NCBI GenBank assembly: GCA_000499405.2
Contig: HG738139.1
Span: 5,604,616-5,668,615, forward strand
DNA length: 64,000 nucleotides
Reading direction: 5' to 3'
Origin: Onchocerca volvulus
Lineage: Eukaryota > Nematoda > Chromadorea > Rhabditida > Onchocercidae
Part shown: positions 40,110-55,100 of the stretch, piece by piece
How positions within the stretch are numbered: position 1 is the stretch's first letter
Layout of the letters: every line of letters starts with the position of its first letter
Notes under the pieces: model-generated
What the model saw: the letters and a program-made list of their open reading frames with translations, nothing else
Databases searched by the model: none
What the model was told of the DNA's origin: nothing
Program-made: the position numbers and the translations under genes

Positions 40110-43100
40110 TACACGTCATTAGAATCGTTGAATTTGTTGGACTCTCATCCTCTTATTGATTAAATTAATGAATTAATTATCTGAATGATTGATTCTTTTG
40201 CTGGACATATTTGTACTTGTTTTTGTCATTCAGAAAGCAAATTTATATATTTCTCAGTGCCATATGTTTTTTATTTGTTGAGAGATTGAACCAATATTCG
40301 AATACCGCAATTTTGAGAAATCAGATTAAACCAGAACAAATTAGCCAGAAGTCCTTCAAGACCGACGATCCATCGGAACTATCACTGAATGTGTTTGTTA
40401 TTCCACTGCATATTTTATTCCGGCAAATTTACATCCAAAAAACTATTGCTGATCAATTAAGCTATTGCTGCCAGAATTTAAAACTTCAGACTTTTGTTCT
40501 TCCCAAATGAAGTGATAAAATATTTAATTATGACTTTCTAAAATTCATATAATCTACGTTCTCTTAACAGTAAGGCATTTAAAAACTGTTCCTGACGGCT
40601 TATTGCAAAACTGGCTCTTGCATCAAATTTAAATTTGACTATGCATTTGAACAGATTTAGATTTATTTGAAGTTGAACGATGCAATCTTTTTGATTAACA
40701 CCAAGCAATTTACGAGCAGTCAACAGTGACTTACAGTAACCATAAGCTTATTGATAGTCCCAAATACCGATTAAATTAACGATTAGTATGGCGAAAAGTT
40801 TCAGTGTCATTTCAAAAATTTATATTTTAAGTATGAAGGTGAGACATTCTTAGATATGATCTATAAAAGATATTTAGAAATGATCTCTCGATCATGTAAT
40901 CTATAAAAAGACTTGCAAAAATAAAATTACTTCTTATCAATAAGTAATAAAGATTTACAAGAAATTTTTGTTGAAATTACTAAAAATTTAGATCTAGCAC
41001 CAAAGTTGCAATTATGATTGTTGAGCGTTTCAATCACATTTCTATGATTATATCATATTATAAAATGTTAACAACATTTCGGTCAATATTTATAATGATA
41101 AAAAATGACACAAGCAAACTTTTCAGTATCTTATGCCCAATAAAAAATGAATTCAAATGAAGCGACCAGTTTTCTACTGCTCTATTTGATGGAAATTAGA
41201 AAGCTAGAAATGAAATATTTGGGAGTTCGCCTACAAGAGCTTATAGAAACTAAGGCACAAGCACTGCTTAGCTTTTCCCGGATGAAAATGTCTAAGAAAT
41301 GTCTTAAATAGCCTTTGCATCCAATACAGATTTCTCCTCTATTTTAATTTCAACCGAACTTTTCATGTAATTGTGACAGTTGAAAGATATGTGAATATAA
41401 GTTTGTGGATACACAAATCGTACAGATATAGACTTGAAATTCATTCCAATGCTTTTATTTCAGTTAAATTTCGTTTCATTTTGAGAAATTTTGACTGAAG
41501 TCATCAACTTTTAAGCTTAAATTGAAAATCCTATGGAGAATGATGGAAAAGAACACGACTAAAGAAGTGGCAAATAAGAGAAAAGTTTGCAAAAACGAGA
41601 CATGGATTGATTATGAAACAAGAAAGCAATGAATAAGGTCATCATACTCTTATCACTAATCGAAACTTTTGATAACTAAATTCATTCCATAAAATAAATG
41701 AACTTATAGCTAATAATTGGAAGCCACACAAATCTAAAAAAAGAATTTAAACTAATGAACGGTAATCATTTTCCGATTTCACATTCTGCTTCATATTATT
41801 GGCAGGATATTTTGACATTCTATATAAAAACATAAATAGAAATGAACAAAGATCGATACTTCGAAACATTAAAGTAACAACGCCACGGCAACTTCTTTTC
41901 AGTTTATATAAATTTCCCTACTGCTAACCAGTCTTTATAATAGTCATGCAGTTAACTCAGTTTTTAACGAAAAAAAATTCCTGAACTTGAAGCATATTGC
42001 TTAATCTGAATTCGCAAATTTCTAACTCCGAATATGGCTCAGGCAAAGAATATAGAAAATGAAAGAAAACGGTGGAATGAAAGAATATGAAATGAGTCGA
42101 TATGAATTCGAAATTAAACTGAATGAAAAATTTTATGTGGTATATTATTGCGAGGTTTTTTTTATAGCAGTCTTATTAAATTCTCTCAAATTTTTTCTTA
42201 TCATTACACAATAACAGCGACAATACTAAGAAAGCTATTTACTGATTATTCTCTATCTCAAACAAGTATTCACTAGCAGGATTATTGATTTGTCAACCAT
42301 TTTTCTCAGTGATTATTGAACACAATGATCTTCTATAAGAAGTACACGGTGTGAAGTCCTGAATTTTCTCCTCGAATTCTTCTCTTGGCATTTTCTTGAA
42401 TCAGCGATTTCTATCATCCAATCTTGATGATTTCCTTAAATTCGCATTCATTTTTTGCAATATTGCCTTAGATTGCATATATTCATTTTCATCCAATCGC
42501 AACTTGCTCTATCCGGCTCATTTTAAACATTCAAGTAAAACGATTGAGTAATCCGTAATTACCTTGAAATCTTTCCTCTCAAATTATCAAATATACTTCA
42601 TAGTGCTTTTAGTTCTCTTAAGCTTAACGCATGATGTGTTTTATTATGTAGAGAAATTATTTTGTTTATGAATGACTTTTGAATAGAGCAATAATTTAAT
42701 TATAATATGATTCGTGCAACATGAATATGTCCAATCGATTTTATGATTAATAGAAGATGAATAATGATCTCGGGCTACTTTACAACGGAACTTTTCTATT
42801 ATATTTTTTGCTACATTTGGCATAATTTCTGAATGATTTGTTCGACTCCTTCATGAATTAGTTACTAAATTACTAGATTTTTTTTTTATAAAATAATTGC
42901 TGATAAAAAGCATAAAAAGAAAAAAATCCTTACCGAGTCTGGAAAAAGGCTGTAAAAAGCCTAACTTGTAGCATAGTCAGAAATGGCGAATTGGTTGTCT
43001 GATATTGCGGTTTGAAAATGATATTTCTCAGCTAACAAAGGAATTTTTATTTAAGATCTTTTATTTCATGTTAGGCCAATTTCAAATAATATAGTATCAA

Positions 43101-46100
43101 CAAATTCAGTCTATCGGGAACCTATGGAAGATTTTCCACTTTTTCTGAAACAATCAATTCACCTATCTAAATTACTTGTCTGGTCTATAAGTATTGGCAT
43201 AACTCGGTGATATTTGAAATATTAAATATTAATTATTACTACTAATGTTTTCATCGCTATTACTAACACAGCTTTTTCACGAAATGTTTGAAACAAGAAA
43301 TTAATGAATCTCTCGTATTTCATTGAGTAGTATGATAAAAACTAGCGAAAGTTATTATCTCTTGCTCTACAAATGCTTACTCTATTTTTGTCATTATTAT
43401 TAAAAAAGACTTATTATATTATCGTTATCATCAACATTTCAATATTATTAGTATCGCTCAGCTATAAATAAATGACATCTTCATGCAACTCATAATGTTT
43501 AATGAACACAATTAATTACACTGGAAATATAGACCTTTTCAAGAATCTTGGATGCTAAGTAATTCCGCTAATCCATCTATGGTTAACTTATCGACTAATC
43601 TGCGATCATTATTTCATACCATTTCTATTGCTAACTTCTACTTCAACACGGCAATGAGTTTTAGAGAAGGATTGCATCTTCTGTCAATTTGGAGGAAATG
43701 CTAAATGATAACGTAGATTTTATGGCAGTTCTTTAAGTCAAATCAACGTCATGAGATCCTAAAATTATTCCAAAGGATAAATCAAAATTTATGTAAACAA
43801 AATTTTTTGATATGAATGTCAAACGAACGAATTTTCTTGCAATGGAAATACTTATGCGTGGGTGTATTGCACAATAAATAGTAAATCTTTGTTTATTTTA
43901 AATCTACTCAAATTATATTTATTGCCTTAATTATGAGCAACTTTGTGACGAAAATTCGTGGGCGATAATTCGTATCTTTTTTTCTTTTATCTCTCTTTCT
44001 TTTCGCCACCCATCTCTTCTCAATTCTATCTTTAATGAGCGAAAATTACGCAATAAGCAATTCTTGCGTATCATTTATTTTATAACCATTGCTATAGAAA
44101 ATTATTCAAATTTATATATTCCCAAACATTCCTTTTTCGCTTTTCAAGCAGTTCTTTCTCATTTCATACAGTACTGTTATTATTATTAGTGTTAACATCA
44201 TTAATATTACATGATATTATTGCATTCAGTGCAATTCTCCGACGTAAGCGCCTATAAATGTTCTAGCAACTAATTCATGGAAGTTACTGATAAGGAATGA
44301 TATTTATTAGATTTGGTTTGACAGTTGTTGAGAAGATAATAGAACGGATCACTTGACTAATGCAGTGAACGAATGAACTTTGATTTCGATAACTTGAAAA
44401 TTATTTTTTGTATTGTTTCATCCTGTTTTTGTTGAAATCAATTTGAAAACTCAATAAGAAGAAACAAAGTAAGTAGAGAGAATATAAAAAGATGGGAAGA
44501 TCTGAATGAATTCAGAAAATGCATGTTGTACTTCGAATGAGAAATGTTTGTTCAAAAATTGTTCGTTAAAGGAACTGAAAAAAAAAAAAGTGATAGTAAT
44601 GGAACGATTGGTCATGCGACAACAAAGTTTTTTGAATTTCTCAGTCTGATCACGTCGTTAGGCAGTAAAAAGTATAAAATGAGGTCGTTTATATTTATAT
44701 GCAAACGACACAATTTGCTGAAGATAGCGATTGCTAAAAATGCTATTTATTCTTTGCCATGCATTCGTTGACAAAGTACAATGACATCCATTCACCCACT
44801 CAAGCAGGCGTTTCTTAAAATAATTGGATGAGTTAATGAGCATATGAAAATAGTATTTATTTGTTACAACTTTCATTCCTAACATTCAAAAATTGCTTCA
44901 ATTTGCATTTTTTATAATCATCTCAGTAGCCTGTTCTGCCAAATTTATCCTATGATATTCGAGAACATCTTGAACAATTTTTTTTTCTTTTTTTTTTGAA
45001 TTTTTAGACCAAAAAAATAAATTATGGAAGAGATTTAACAAAATATTTTGAAAGTTGCTATTGTGAAATGGTTTTATGAAAATGTGAAGTTGTACAATTC
45101 AAGAGTACTCACTCTTGAACTATGTATTGTTGATGTGAACTCCTGAATAACAATTTTGACTGTCTCGTTATCTCAGCTTCAACTTTCTTTCAGCGTTGTT
45201 TCTACGGTCAAACTGCAAAAAAACAAAAAAAAAGAATCTTATTTTGATGTACTTATTGAAAATGTACTTTTTATGAACAATCAAAATTTTCAAGCTAATC
45301 GCAAGTTTTTTTTCCTTTTCGAACATAAATTGATAAATCTGCAAAAATTTTAACAAGCTGCTATTACTTGCCATAATAATAATTGTTTCCATTATCACTT
45401 CTTCTTTCATTCTTTTTTCCCTTTGTTGTCATTCGTTGTCAAAGAACATCATCAATTAAAGCCTTAGAAGCTGTTGTCTAGGCGACATATAATATTCAAT
45501 AAAAACTTTCTAATTATTTTACACTAAATTAATTAATTTTCATTTCCACAAATAAAAATTAAAAAGTAAATTTAATCCCGAAAAATTCTGAAATAAAGAA
45601 GATATTTGGGTAAAACTCGACTTGTAACGATTAGTAAACAAATGGTAATGTAATATAATCGACGGGTAGGCAGGACAAAGAGAAAAACTTTTTCTCAATA
45701 AAAAGTTATGTTTCTTAAAATTGTTAATTAATTTTGTACACATACATAGGAAGAAAAAAAAGCAATTCTTCAGCGCAAAATTTAAGAAAACAAAAAGGCA
45801 GGAAGTTGCTGGCTGAGAATCTCTTTCTATCCAATTTATCATTTTAAGCGCAAAAAAGCGACATTATTCACGGTTTTCTTCCTCATTAATTAAAATATTA
45901 TGAATATAGCCAGATGACTGACATTTACAGACCCTCGAAAAAGAATTCTCTATTGTGTATAACTTTTTTGTTTGTATTTCTTTTTTATTTTATTTTATTT
46001 TATTTGTTTTTTTTTTGAAGGAATTTTGGTTTAAGTTTAAATCTCATCAAAAAATTATCAATTTTTTCAAAAATGTTATGCAGAAGATCGATGGGTCGAT

Positions 46101-49100
46101 GAACATTTTCCTCATTAAAGTAGCAATGCTAAGCAATGTTCAAGTTAAGTATATATGTATATTGTCGAATTGTGATAGTAGTGAAATCCTTCTGGAAATG
46201 ATAAGAAGGCTAAAACCTTGCAAAAAGTCTGGTAGAGATTGGAAATATTCCCCGAAGACACTTTTGTTATGCATAGGTGAGCCTTCAAGTTGGAAGTGCA
46301 ATAAACCGTTTGTTCAGAAAGTTGTCATATTCAGATCTTAATAAAGGGATGAAATAGAATTAAAAAATTTAGAGATAGAGATTTCATTTCAGCGAGAAGA
46401 ATTTCGCTTCACACAAATATTTTTAGTATATCATTTAACTGAATTAAATACTGCATATCTATAAAGCTATTGCTAAAGGAAAAAATATTAAAGCATCCAG
46501 AAAATCACAATTCAACTTTCGTGCATGCCCGGCATCCTTGCCAGTTTTTATGAAAATCAAGATACAGACCTGATTTGGTAGATATGAAAAAACAAGATCT
46601 TTTCTTTTTTCTGTTTGACTTTTTTTCATGAAATTTAGTTTCAGAGAAAATTGAAATGGCAGACATTGAATGCGTTTTTCTTTAAATTAAGACTAGATGT
46701 TTTGAGTGAATTATTTCAAAATAAAACAGGACCATAATATTTCAAAAGATCTGTATAAATGGAAATGATGGAGAGAAAATAGCGAATGTTAGGTGCGAAA
46801 GTAAAATGAAGCATAAGCAAACATAATGACGCCAAATATTAATGATTATTTATTTGTGACATTATATCAATAAGGGATATAATGCCTTAATCTTCGATCA
46901 CAAAGTAGTGAATAATTTTTAATATATCAAACCATTAAATTCTTCGGATTGTTTATTAATTGAAATAATTTTTCAAATGATTTTAATACAAGTAATACAC
47001 TTGGCTCATATTCTGCCAGATTGTTATGATTTATTTCTATATTAATACTAAGCCAAGTCTTAAATATCTCAAATATATATTTTCATTTAAGCCAAGTCTT
47101 AAATATTTGGTTTTTATGAATAAATACGAATTTCCAAATCAGATTATAGCAAAGATATGAAAAGTTGATCTACTTAAATTCTTTTGTTTAATTTATAGCA
47201 CTAATAAATGGAGTTCTTATTCTGAATTTGATTAAGTCCGAATTTGAAACAATTATATTTCCTTTTTGATATATGTTAAAATACATATCGGATGAAAAAT
47301 TAAAAAGCAAATTTAACAAAAAATTTTTAGCTTTGTGAAGCTAAGCTTCAAAGGATGATTTACTTGACAAAATTCGATAAATATAATCAGAATACAGCTG
47401 ATCATATTCTGATCATATTTACTGCATTTTTTCAAGTTATCATCCTTCAATTTGAATAAATGATGATTTAAATGTAATTTGAGTAACAAATTTCAGTTAA
47501 TTATTAAGTTAAAAATCAGTAGTTTCAATTAAGTAGGAAATTAATTTTTATCAGTTTTTTATATTTATTTATAAACTATTTTGTTTATTTAACTATCTAT
47601 TTGTGTTTAAAATATGAATGAAAATAATGCATAATGTTTCTTGAATTATTTACTGGAAAAATTAATAAAGCAACTATTAACAACGATGATAATTTAATTA
47701 TTAGTGATTTTTTTAAGAATACGAAATGTGTCTCAGTTGATGATGCAGGATAGAATTTTTTTCATTCTTAACTTTTCAAAGGTTTTAATTATCAGCTGAT
47801 TATTTGATAAATTTTTTATTAACTGCTACATTTATTGCATATTTTGTTAAATTTGTGTTTGTTTTTGCTTTTTTTTGAAAGTGAGTTTCTTCAATACTAC
47901 AGTAATATATGGATTTCAATTACCTATGTTTGTTATCTTAATATAGTAATCATAGCAATAACTGAACTGACTCAAGTTGAACAGCGTGCAGTTGAATTAA
48001 AATCAATAATAACTAAATTAAGAAAAAATTTTGTGGGCTAATTAAGTGAGCAGAAAATTTTCATGGACTATAAGGAAACTTTCAGGAATCATAGAGATGA
48101 TTAGAATTAAATTTTCATGGAAGATTTGGGTGGAACTTAGGTTTTGCAGTCAGATATTTAAACATTTAACAGCAACAATATGTTGCAATAAAATAGGAAC
48201 TATTAGTAGTAGTGCTTCTGTTTGGTATTCATCGGGTTTTTGTTGAACATCGAATTGTTGCAACTTCCGCTCAATGAACCAGTTTTCAACATCGATCTTT
48301 TTGTGAGTGGATTCTTCGAAATTCTATGAAAATTGAAATATGGCCACAATGAAGCTGTTATCAGTGAACTGATGGCTGATAACCGAATGATTGTTTTTAT
48401 AAATACAGAAATAAGCGAATCCCGGATATGTCTACACTTGACCTTGTTTCACAAGTACGAGAAAAAAATTATTGCATGAATTTTTGATTTTGGCATTGAT
48501 GCTTCCGAATAATATGCATGGACAAATTCGAACACATCAGTTGGCTATTACTGTTATTAGTATTGTTATTTTTCAATGCAGTATCTTGATAATATTCAAT
48601 CGATATAGCCAGAAGTAGGTATTCTTCAAGAGCATCATGGTATAAATTCTCGGATTATTTCAATTCAGAGATCGTTGTAGTTTAGATTTTCTTACATCAG
48701 CCGCTATTTCTCTTTTTAACTTATTTCAAGCTTTTTGGAATATTTTACATTTTGAACTAAGTATATTCAAATTTGTAACTGCAGTACTATTATAATTTGT
48801 TCAGGTGGATTTCATATTTATTAGGAGTATATCTATAGAACAGATATCTTACTTTCGTTGTGATAGCTCATAAAGCAAAGATTTTTGTTGAAACACTTAG
48901 CTTTTAATTTGCATATTTATTTTTAACTGTTTCAAATTTATATCCAAATTTCGATAATCAGCTCTCTGTACCAGGCTTTTAAATCGCCAACATATTAGTA
49001 ATAAAATAAATGGATTGAAAGGTAACTCATGAACTCTTTTTGGTCTCAATAATTTTAATAATATTTGCTTCTCAGTTTCTCACCAATACAATACCAGTAA

Positions 49101-52100
49101 TAAGATTTAAATCAATGCAACAAATTGAGTTTAGAGATTAGAGTTAAAACTTTTCACGAGTTGAAATTTCAGACTATGGGCTGTACTTGGCTACAACTAC
49201 GACAAACTTGGTCTGGTAGTAGTAAATACTAGAAGTAGCTGCTTCTCGTATTTAACATAATATGAGGATAAAAACACATTTTATGATTTTTGAATGATAC
49301 TTTGTTATTGCTTCTAATCGCCTTCAATATCCTATTTGGATCATTGAACTACCGCAATCACTGAGATAATCCACTGAGCCATCGTACCTTTAATCATTTA
49401 ATCGCAGTCTTTAATTCAGCTGAATCAATATCTTCATAAAATATGCAATATTGAATTGTGACCAATTGTAATTAGTTATATGGTTAAATACAGCAGCACA
49501 TATTTTGACAATGGCTGATTTGTTTGATTTATTAAAGCAATTTTCATTCAAAGAACAAAAAGATTTGCTGTTTCCGTCATTAATTTATGATATGGGGAAA
49601 AAAAACGAGAGAAGTCAAAATTAAATAAATGTGTTCGTAAGAGTACAAGATTGCCGAGGAAATCCGAAAAATGTAATTATTGCAAACACGGAATGTTAAA
49701 AATCAAGCAGTATGACATAATTCCAAATGAACCAACGAAAACATGTTTGCCGCCAAATCATCAGACCACTAATTTCACAGCGAGCTGCTATCAAATGATT
49801 AGTAGATGACCACTATGAAATTAACGGACCTATGGGCCGTGTTCGTTCCTTTTCTTTAACTATCACATTCCTGTTGCTACGACATGTTAATTTTTCTGGA
49901 AGTGAGTGTATGGAAATCAAGATATACATGTCGTAATAAGATTACTGTAATATATGAAATATATATATATGAATGCATGCATTATTACATATGAATTATA
50001 AGTGCTTTGCGGTCGATTATTTACGTAAGTCTACTGACATCCTAACTGTCTTTACGTAACAAGCCATTAGGACTATTTACTTGGCATAATATGGTATTAT
50101 TTTGCTTTTTTTGAATATCTAATAATCTTTTGGCATCAATCACAAATCCATCAATTTGTTACATTTGTAACAGCAAGTTTACATTGAAGAATTTATCCTT
50201 TTTTCCTGTGTATAACTGTAATTCATAGCACATATAGCATCGCCTTTTTTACCTTTAACCTACCATTATCATATTCTGAGGCAAATTTTATTTCATTTTC
50301 TGAGACAGAGAGATATTTATGAACAATGAGAGCATCGATCTTCTAACAATTGACCATTTCATGTTACAGTTATCAAATAAAAGTTTGAATTCAATTAGTA
50401 ACAATGATCTATTTCAATCAAACACTATTATTTTAATGTATTAGTTCATTGTACAGGTCCCTCTTTCTTGTAAAAAAATATAAAAAATTTTGTTTCTTTT
50501 ATCTTTTTTTTTTTCTGAATGTATTTGTTTGATTTCAATTTACAGAATCTGTTTCTCATTTGGATAAAACAAAAAATTTTTTAAAAAAATTTCTTCTTTT
50601 TTAAATGCCAAATTTTTTCTTTATTATTATTTTTTGCTTCGAATTTCTTTTCTCTCTTCCGGTAGCAAATTTTTGTTTTCATTTTATTTCCTTTATCACT
50701 TCGAAAAAGAAATAAATAATAATGAATTGAAATCAAAAAAACCTTTTTTGCTTTAATATATCACAAAAGAAAAAATTTCTATTTCATCTTTTCGTTACTG
50801 TCCATTCTTTTTTGAAAATTTCACTTTCAAATACCAGTTACAAAGTCAAAAATTATGAGCTTTGTGCACTTTTCTCTTCCTTTGATGTTCCAAAGACACA
50901 TCTCAAAAATGTTTAAAATTTTTTGAATTGGAGCAACCATTCTTTTGCACATAATACTGTCTTAGAATCTGAACAATTTTCAAACAAGACAAACGAAAGA
51001 AAAGAAATTTATTGAAATCTTGGATTACTGTAACGGAATTATTTGAAAGGTCGTTTTTTCTTAAAATTTTTCATTTTCATCATGGAATAGTTCAGTCATC
51101 AAATTCGTTAAAACTGCAGTTCACAGCATTCTGCATAACTTGATAATGATTCAGAAAATAGGAACTGCTGTTACTGGATGTAATCTTCATTAGACTAAAT
51201 TGTTTATATAAATCGGTTTGTTGTTTTAAATACTTCAAATTATGTTATGAAAGTACATGCTATCCTGAAATAACTAACTTTTTTTTAAAATAGCTCAATC
51301 CATTGAATAAGCAAATGAACAAATTTAACCTGGAACACCAATTTTCATCAGAAATTGCACCAAGGGATTTTGATTCATTCAACAGTAAAGACAACGAATT
51401 TGACAACATTTGATAAATTATGTCAGTCGAAAGTAATTAAAATTATTTCAATATATTCACGAAAACAGAAAATTGTATGAAAATAACAATATGATGATCA
51501 GCATTGCAATTTAAGTCAAAATTCTGTTAAACTATCAATTTATATGCAAAGGAAATAATGTAGAGAGTTTGCCATCACTAGGAGATCAGAGGTTGTAAGT
51601 TTCTGCTTAGTATGAAAATTTAGTAAAATCCGTTCAAAATACACTTATTTGGAAATTTTCTTTTTTTTCAGAATTATATAAAAACTTTAATTATCTTTAT
51701 TTTCGCCAATTTTAAATTTTTGTTTTTTTTTTAAATAGTCTTAACTAATAATCGAACTTGTGATTTTGAAAATTTGCGCCTAAATAGAATATACAACAGT
51801 TTCATTAGTTGAAGTTCTATTATTATCAGAGTGTAAGGAAAAAACAGGAAGATGAACTATGTATCCTTGAAAACTGACAGTCTGGTATGTTTTCAAAAAA
51901 TTATTCAGATCCTTGATTACATTTCATTCAAATGGATCAAGTTATAACAGTTAATAATGAGTGAAAATAATTGATCTAATAATCCATAGATTATTGAAAA
52001 ATTTTTTAAATTAACGATTAATCTATTCATTAATTAGTGCTAAAGTCGTAACTTCTGTCAGTGACTCTTGGTTAATATTTACCACTTCTATAATTATTCA

Positions 52101-55100
52101 GCACTCCAAGTGGATAATTTCTCCTATTTGATCTAGAAATTTATTGTAAAACTTATGCTGATCTAATTTTAAAGGTTGCTCTTGTAAAAAATGATTTATG
52201 AATAGTTTTTGACAGCATGTGTTCCTCGAAACAAGCGCAGATGTTAATTCCAGAGCAATACTTAATTTCATGAAGCGATTTCAAAAACATATGAGCTAAT
52301 TAATTTGATTATTTAAGTATCAGGAAGTTAGTAGTTGAAAATTATTTGACATGTAGGATCTCATTTCTTCAACAGTAGTTTTTCTGCTGAAACTTTTGCT
52401 AAAACTTATATTGTTTGTAAAATAAAAAATGAAACTTGAAGCGTATTTTCTTGTGCTGGATAATAATCAACAATATTAAATTTAAGCATGAGAAATATTA
52501 GCTAATTGATTTATTGTCATGTAAGGAAGCCTTGTAATTATGCAAATGCATCTCCTTCAAAATCGCAAACTTCTGAACAGAAAGATTTTTTATTTATGAT
52601 GTTTCCTGAAAACACTGTGGTGCTCATAGTATGCTTAAATATATGAGACTATTAAAATGCCCCTAAAGATACAGTATACTTTTTTATAGTGCTACATTTG
52701 TAACGTTTTGACTATGTTGAAAATTGGTAGAACCGATTAATAACAGATGAAGTTAGCTTTTTTGAGATTATAACTTTCATAGTAAATCAGATAGTGCTTT
52801 TTCAGATTGCAAGTCAATTAAAGCCAATAGAGATTGTTCGCTTTTCATTTCTTCTTGGGTTAAATTAAATGCTCTTAGCTAAGTCATCAACTAAATTATC
52901 GGAATGTATACATTATTTGACATATCAATTGTCCATACTAATTCTAATTCCTGATTCAGCCATTTTATGATATCAACTAATCCGGCATTTCTTGGAACCG
53001 CAATGATGACTGTTTTTCGAATTTTGCAAGGAGTCCGATCTTTGCCATATTCGAAAATATATGATAAAAAAATGGTGATATTAGTAAAAGAAGCATCGAA
53101 TCTGTTTTGTGATTTGATTGCATTTCGGAAAAAAAAGGTGTTAGTCAAGGTTCAAGGCAACTTGCATTATAAAATAAGCTTATTTGTTTAGTAAATGTGC
53201 TCACTCATAAACTATTAAATTCTACTGTAATATGAAGTGCTATTGAGCAGATCACTGAGAACAGAAAAGCTTAGATGATCGACAAAACATACTGAACAAT
53301 TCAGATTCTAGGAATGAGTAAGAATTTATTGATAAACTTTTGTTTTATGAAACTATAAAAATTTCTACTAATTACGATTTAGACTTCATTTAAGAAATCA
53401 AAATAACAGTGAGTGCGAAGTACAATATGCAATTATTTTAATTTGTCCCTAAAACATATATCTGATCAAGACTATTTGTTATGAGAATTATGCTGACAAT
53501 AGTGTTATATTCCTATTTTACAATTATTTAAGAATCGAATCTGAATTATTCACTTCTAACTTGTAATTTGATTACTTTATTTCTAATCATTATTAAGCTT
53601 CTTGTCTGTTTATTATGATATCTTCAATTCAGAAAGGGTTATCCTATTTAATAGAAGATAGAAATAAAGTTTGGTTAATTTTCAAGAATTTCTAATTTTT
53701 CTAGATTTTTTTTTCTTTATCCTGTCTTTTTGATACGTGAAAATTCTTTTTTTTTTTTTTTTTGATACGTGAAGAAATTATAAGTGATCTAATAATTTAA
53801 TTCCAAATGATAAAATCCGTAATTCATGCTACTAACGGGTATAATAATAATGAAAAACGCGGATAAAGTGTATGAAAAATACAGAAAAAATTGTGATACG
53901 ATCAGGAGCACGGAAGAAGTGAAACGTTGTAAACAGCAAAGAGCCTTCTCCTCCCATCTTGTTGCCCCAATACCCGACTTTCGCCCTTTCAAGCTTAGTT
54001 ACCATCTCTTTTCCACCCCTTATTTGATTGACCTTATTCTATCATCATTATTATAAACTTTGCCCCTCTTATCTGTCAGCAAGCGGACAGGCTTATTTTT
54101 GATGTTGCAAAGCGGTAGTTATACCGGCACCATTATCAGCAAAACCAGTATACTGTACAAGATTAAAAGCCTGTATTAGTAGATCAATCCGAGTTCTGTC
54201 TTATCCATATTACTATTCATTAAGATTTACTCTAAGGCTTTATCAGTATTTCATCTGAATGCATCGGTTTTTCGTCAATTGTAAGATTGTCACCAGCTAG
54301 CTATTACGGAAAAATGCTCGAATTTCCCATTGATTTCGCTATTTCGGAATGTCAATATAGTTGCTATATTAAAAATAAGTTTTCTTTTTCAGTTTAAAAA
54401 TTTATTTCTCACATAAAATAATCCAAAAAGTGTTATACGTTTTGTATTAAGAAAAGAAAAATATTTTTTAATTTCGAGAAAAATATTTTAAAAAGATGGG
54501 AGTAATTATAAGACATGACTATTGTAGTTATAAAAAAAGAACAAGAAAAAAAAGAAGACAAAATGTTGTTGAATTTTGCAAATTTATGTCAATTGAATGG
54601 ACATAAATTTTGAAGAGAATTGACTAGATATGAATCAATATATTATTATTGTTATTGTTTATTATAAAAGATATAGTGATTATCCAAAAATAATCACTAT
54701 CCCCAATATCTTGAACTTTATATTCCTAAAACATGATTAAGCAGTAAATTTACTCTTGATATGATTTCTTGATATGAACTACGAAAAAGTCTTCGGTAAT
54801 CATCAATATATCAAGAAATTTATGATGGATTTGTTCAAAATTTATGAGAATTAATTCGTAAATCGGTTATACAAAACATCATGGCAAGAAGAAGATTTAA
54901 TTTTTGATGTCAGAAAAAAAAAAAATTAACTGTCCATCTGTTCTCCCTTATCCTGTTTGACCTCTGTGTCATGACCTCTCAAACCAGGAAGGCTTTAGAC
55001 CCTGTACAATGATATTTGGTATTTCTCTCTACCACACCCCATTTCTTCACCCTGTCATTGCATACGGTAGCACAAATCTTATTAAATGCAAATTGATTGC

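Larger units (their letters stand above)
39100..40110. promoter_or_regulatory. GC-richer, promoter-like patch
   Basis: About 1 kb in which base composition changes sharply: many CpGs, a GCACGCGTGC palindrome near 39656, CCCCCC runs, GGCGCG near 40024, and few long T or A tracts. It holds the two minus-strand exon candidates. Read as a probable 5' gene end, more likely of a minus-strand gene because of the donor at 39909-39914; direction is inferred. Confidence 0.35.

Noticed and set aside
40211..40510. 99-codon plus-strand open frame
   Set aside because: Several frames of this length are expected by chance here; no acceptor, donor or family match.
45955..46341. 128-codon plus-strand open frame, longest in the window
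   Set aside because: The first third is T-rich low complexity (Phe/Leu/Ile), the rest has no recognised domain or splice context, and a frame of this length is marginal against chance in 64 kb of AT-rich DNA.
48330..48479. Plus-strand open segment HNEAVISELMADNRMIVFIN with raised GC
   Set aside because: Begins directly after an in-frame stop without an acceptor and ends after 49 codons; could be a decayed element but cannot be supported.
49167..49230. TTTCAG followed by MGCTWLQLRQTWSG, resembling an N-myristoylated start
   Set aside because: Closed after 18 codons with only a weak donor; too little to call.
52891..53191. Overlapping open frames on both strands (minus: KTVIIAVPRNAGLVDIIKWL; plus: MISTNPAFLGTAMM)
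   Set aside because: The peptides look plausible but neither strand has good splice sites at the edges and the family is not recognisable. Kept as unproven.
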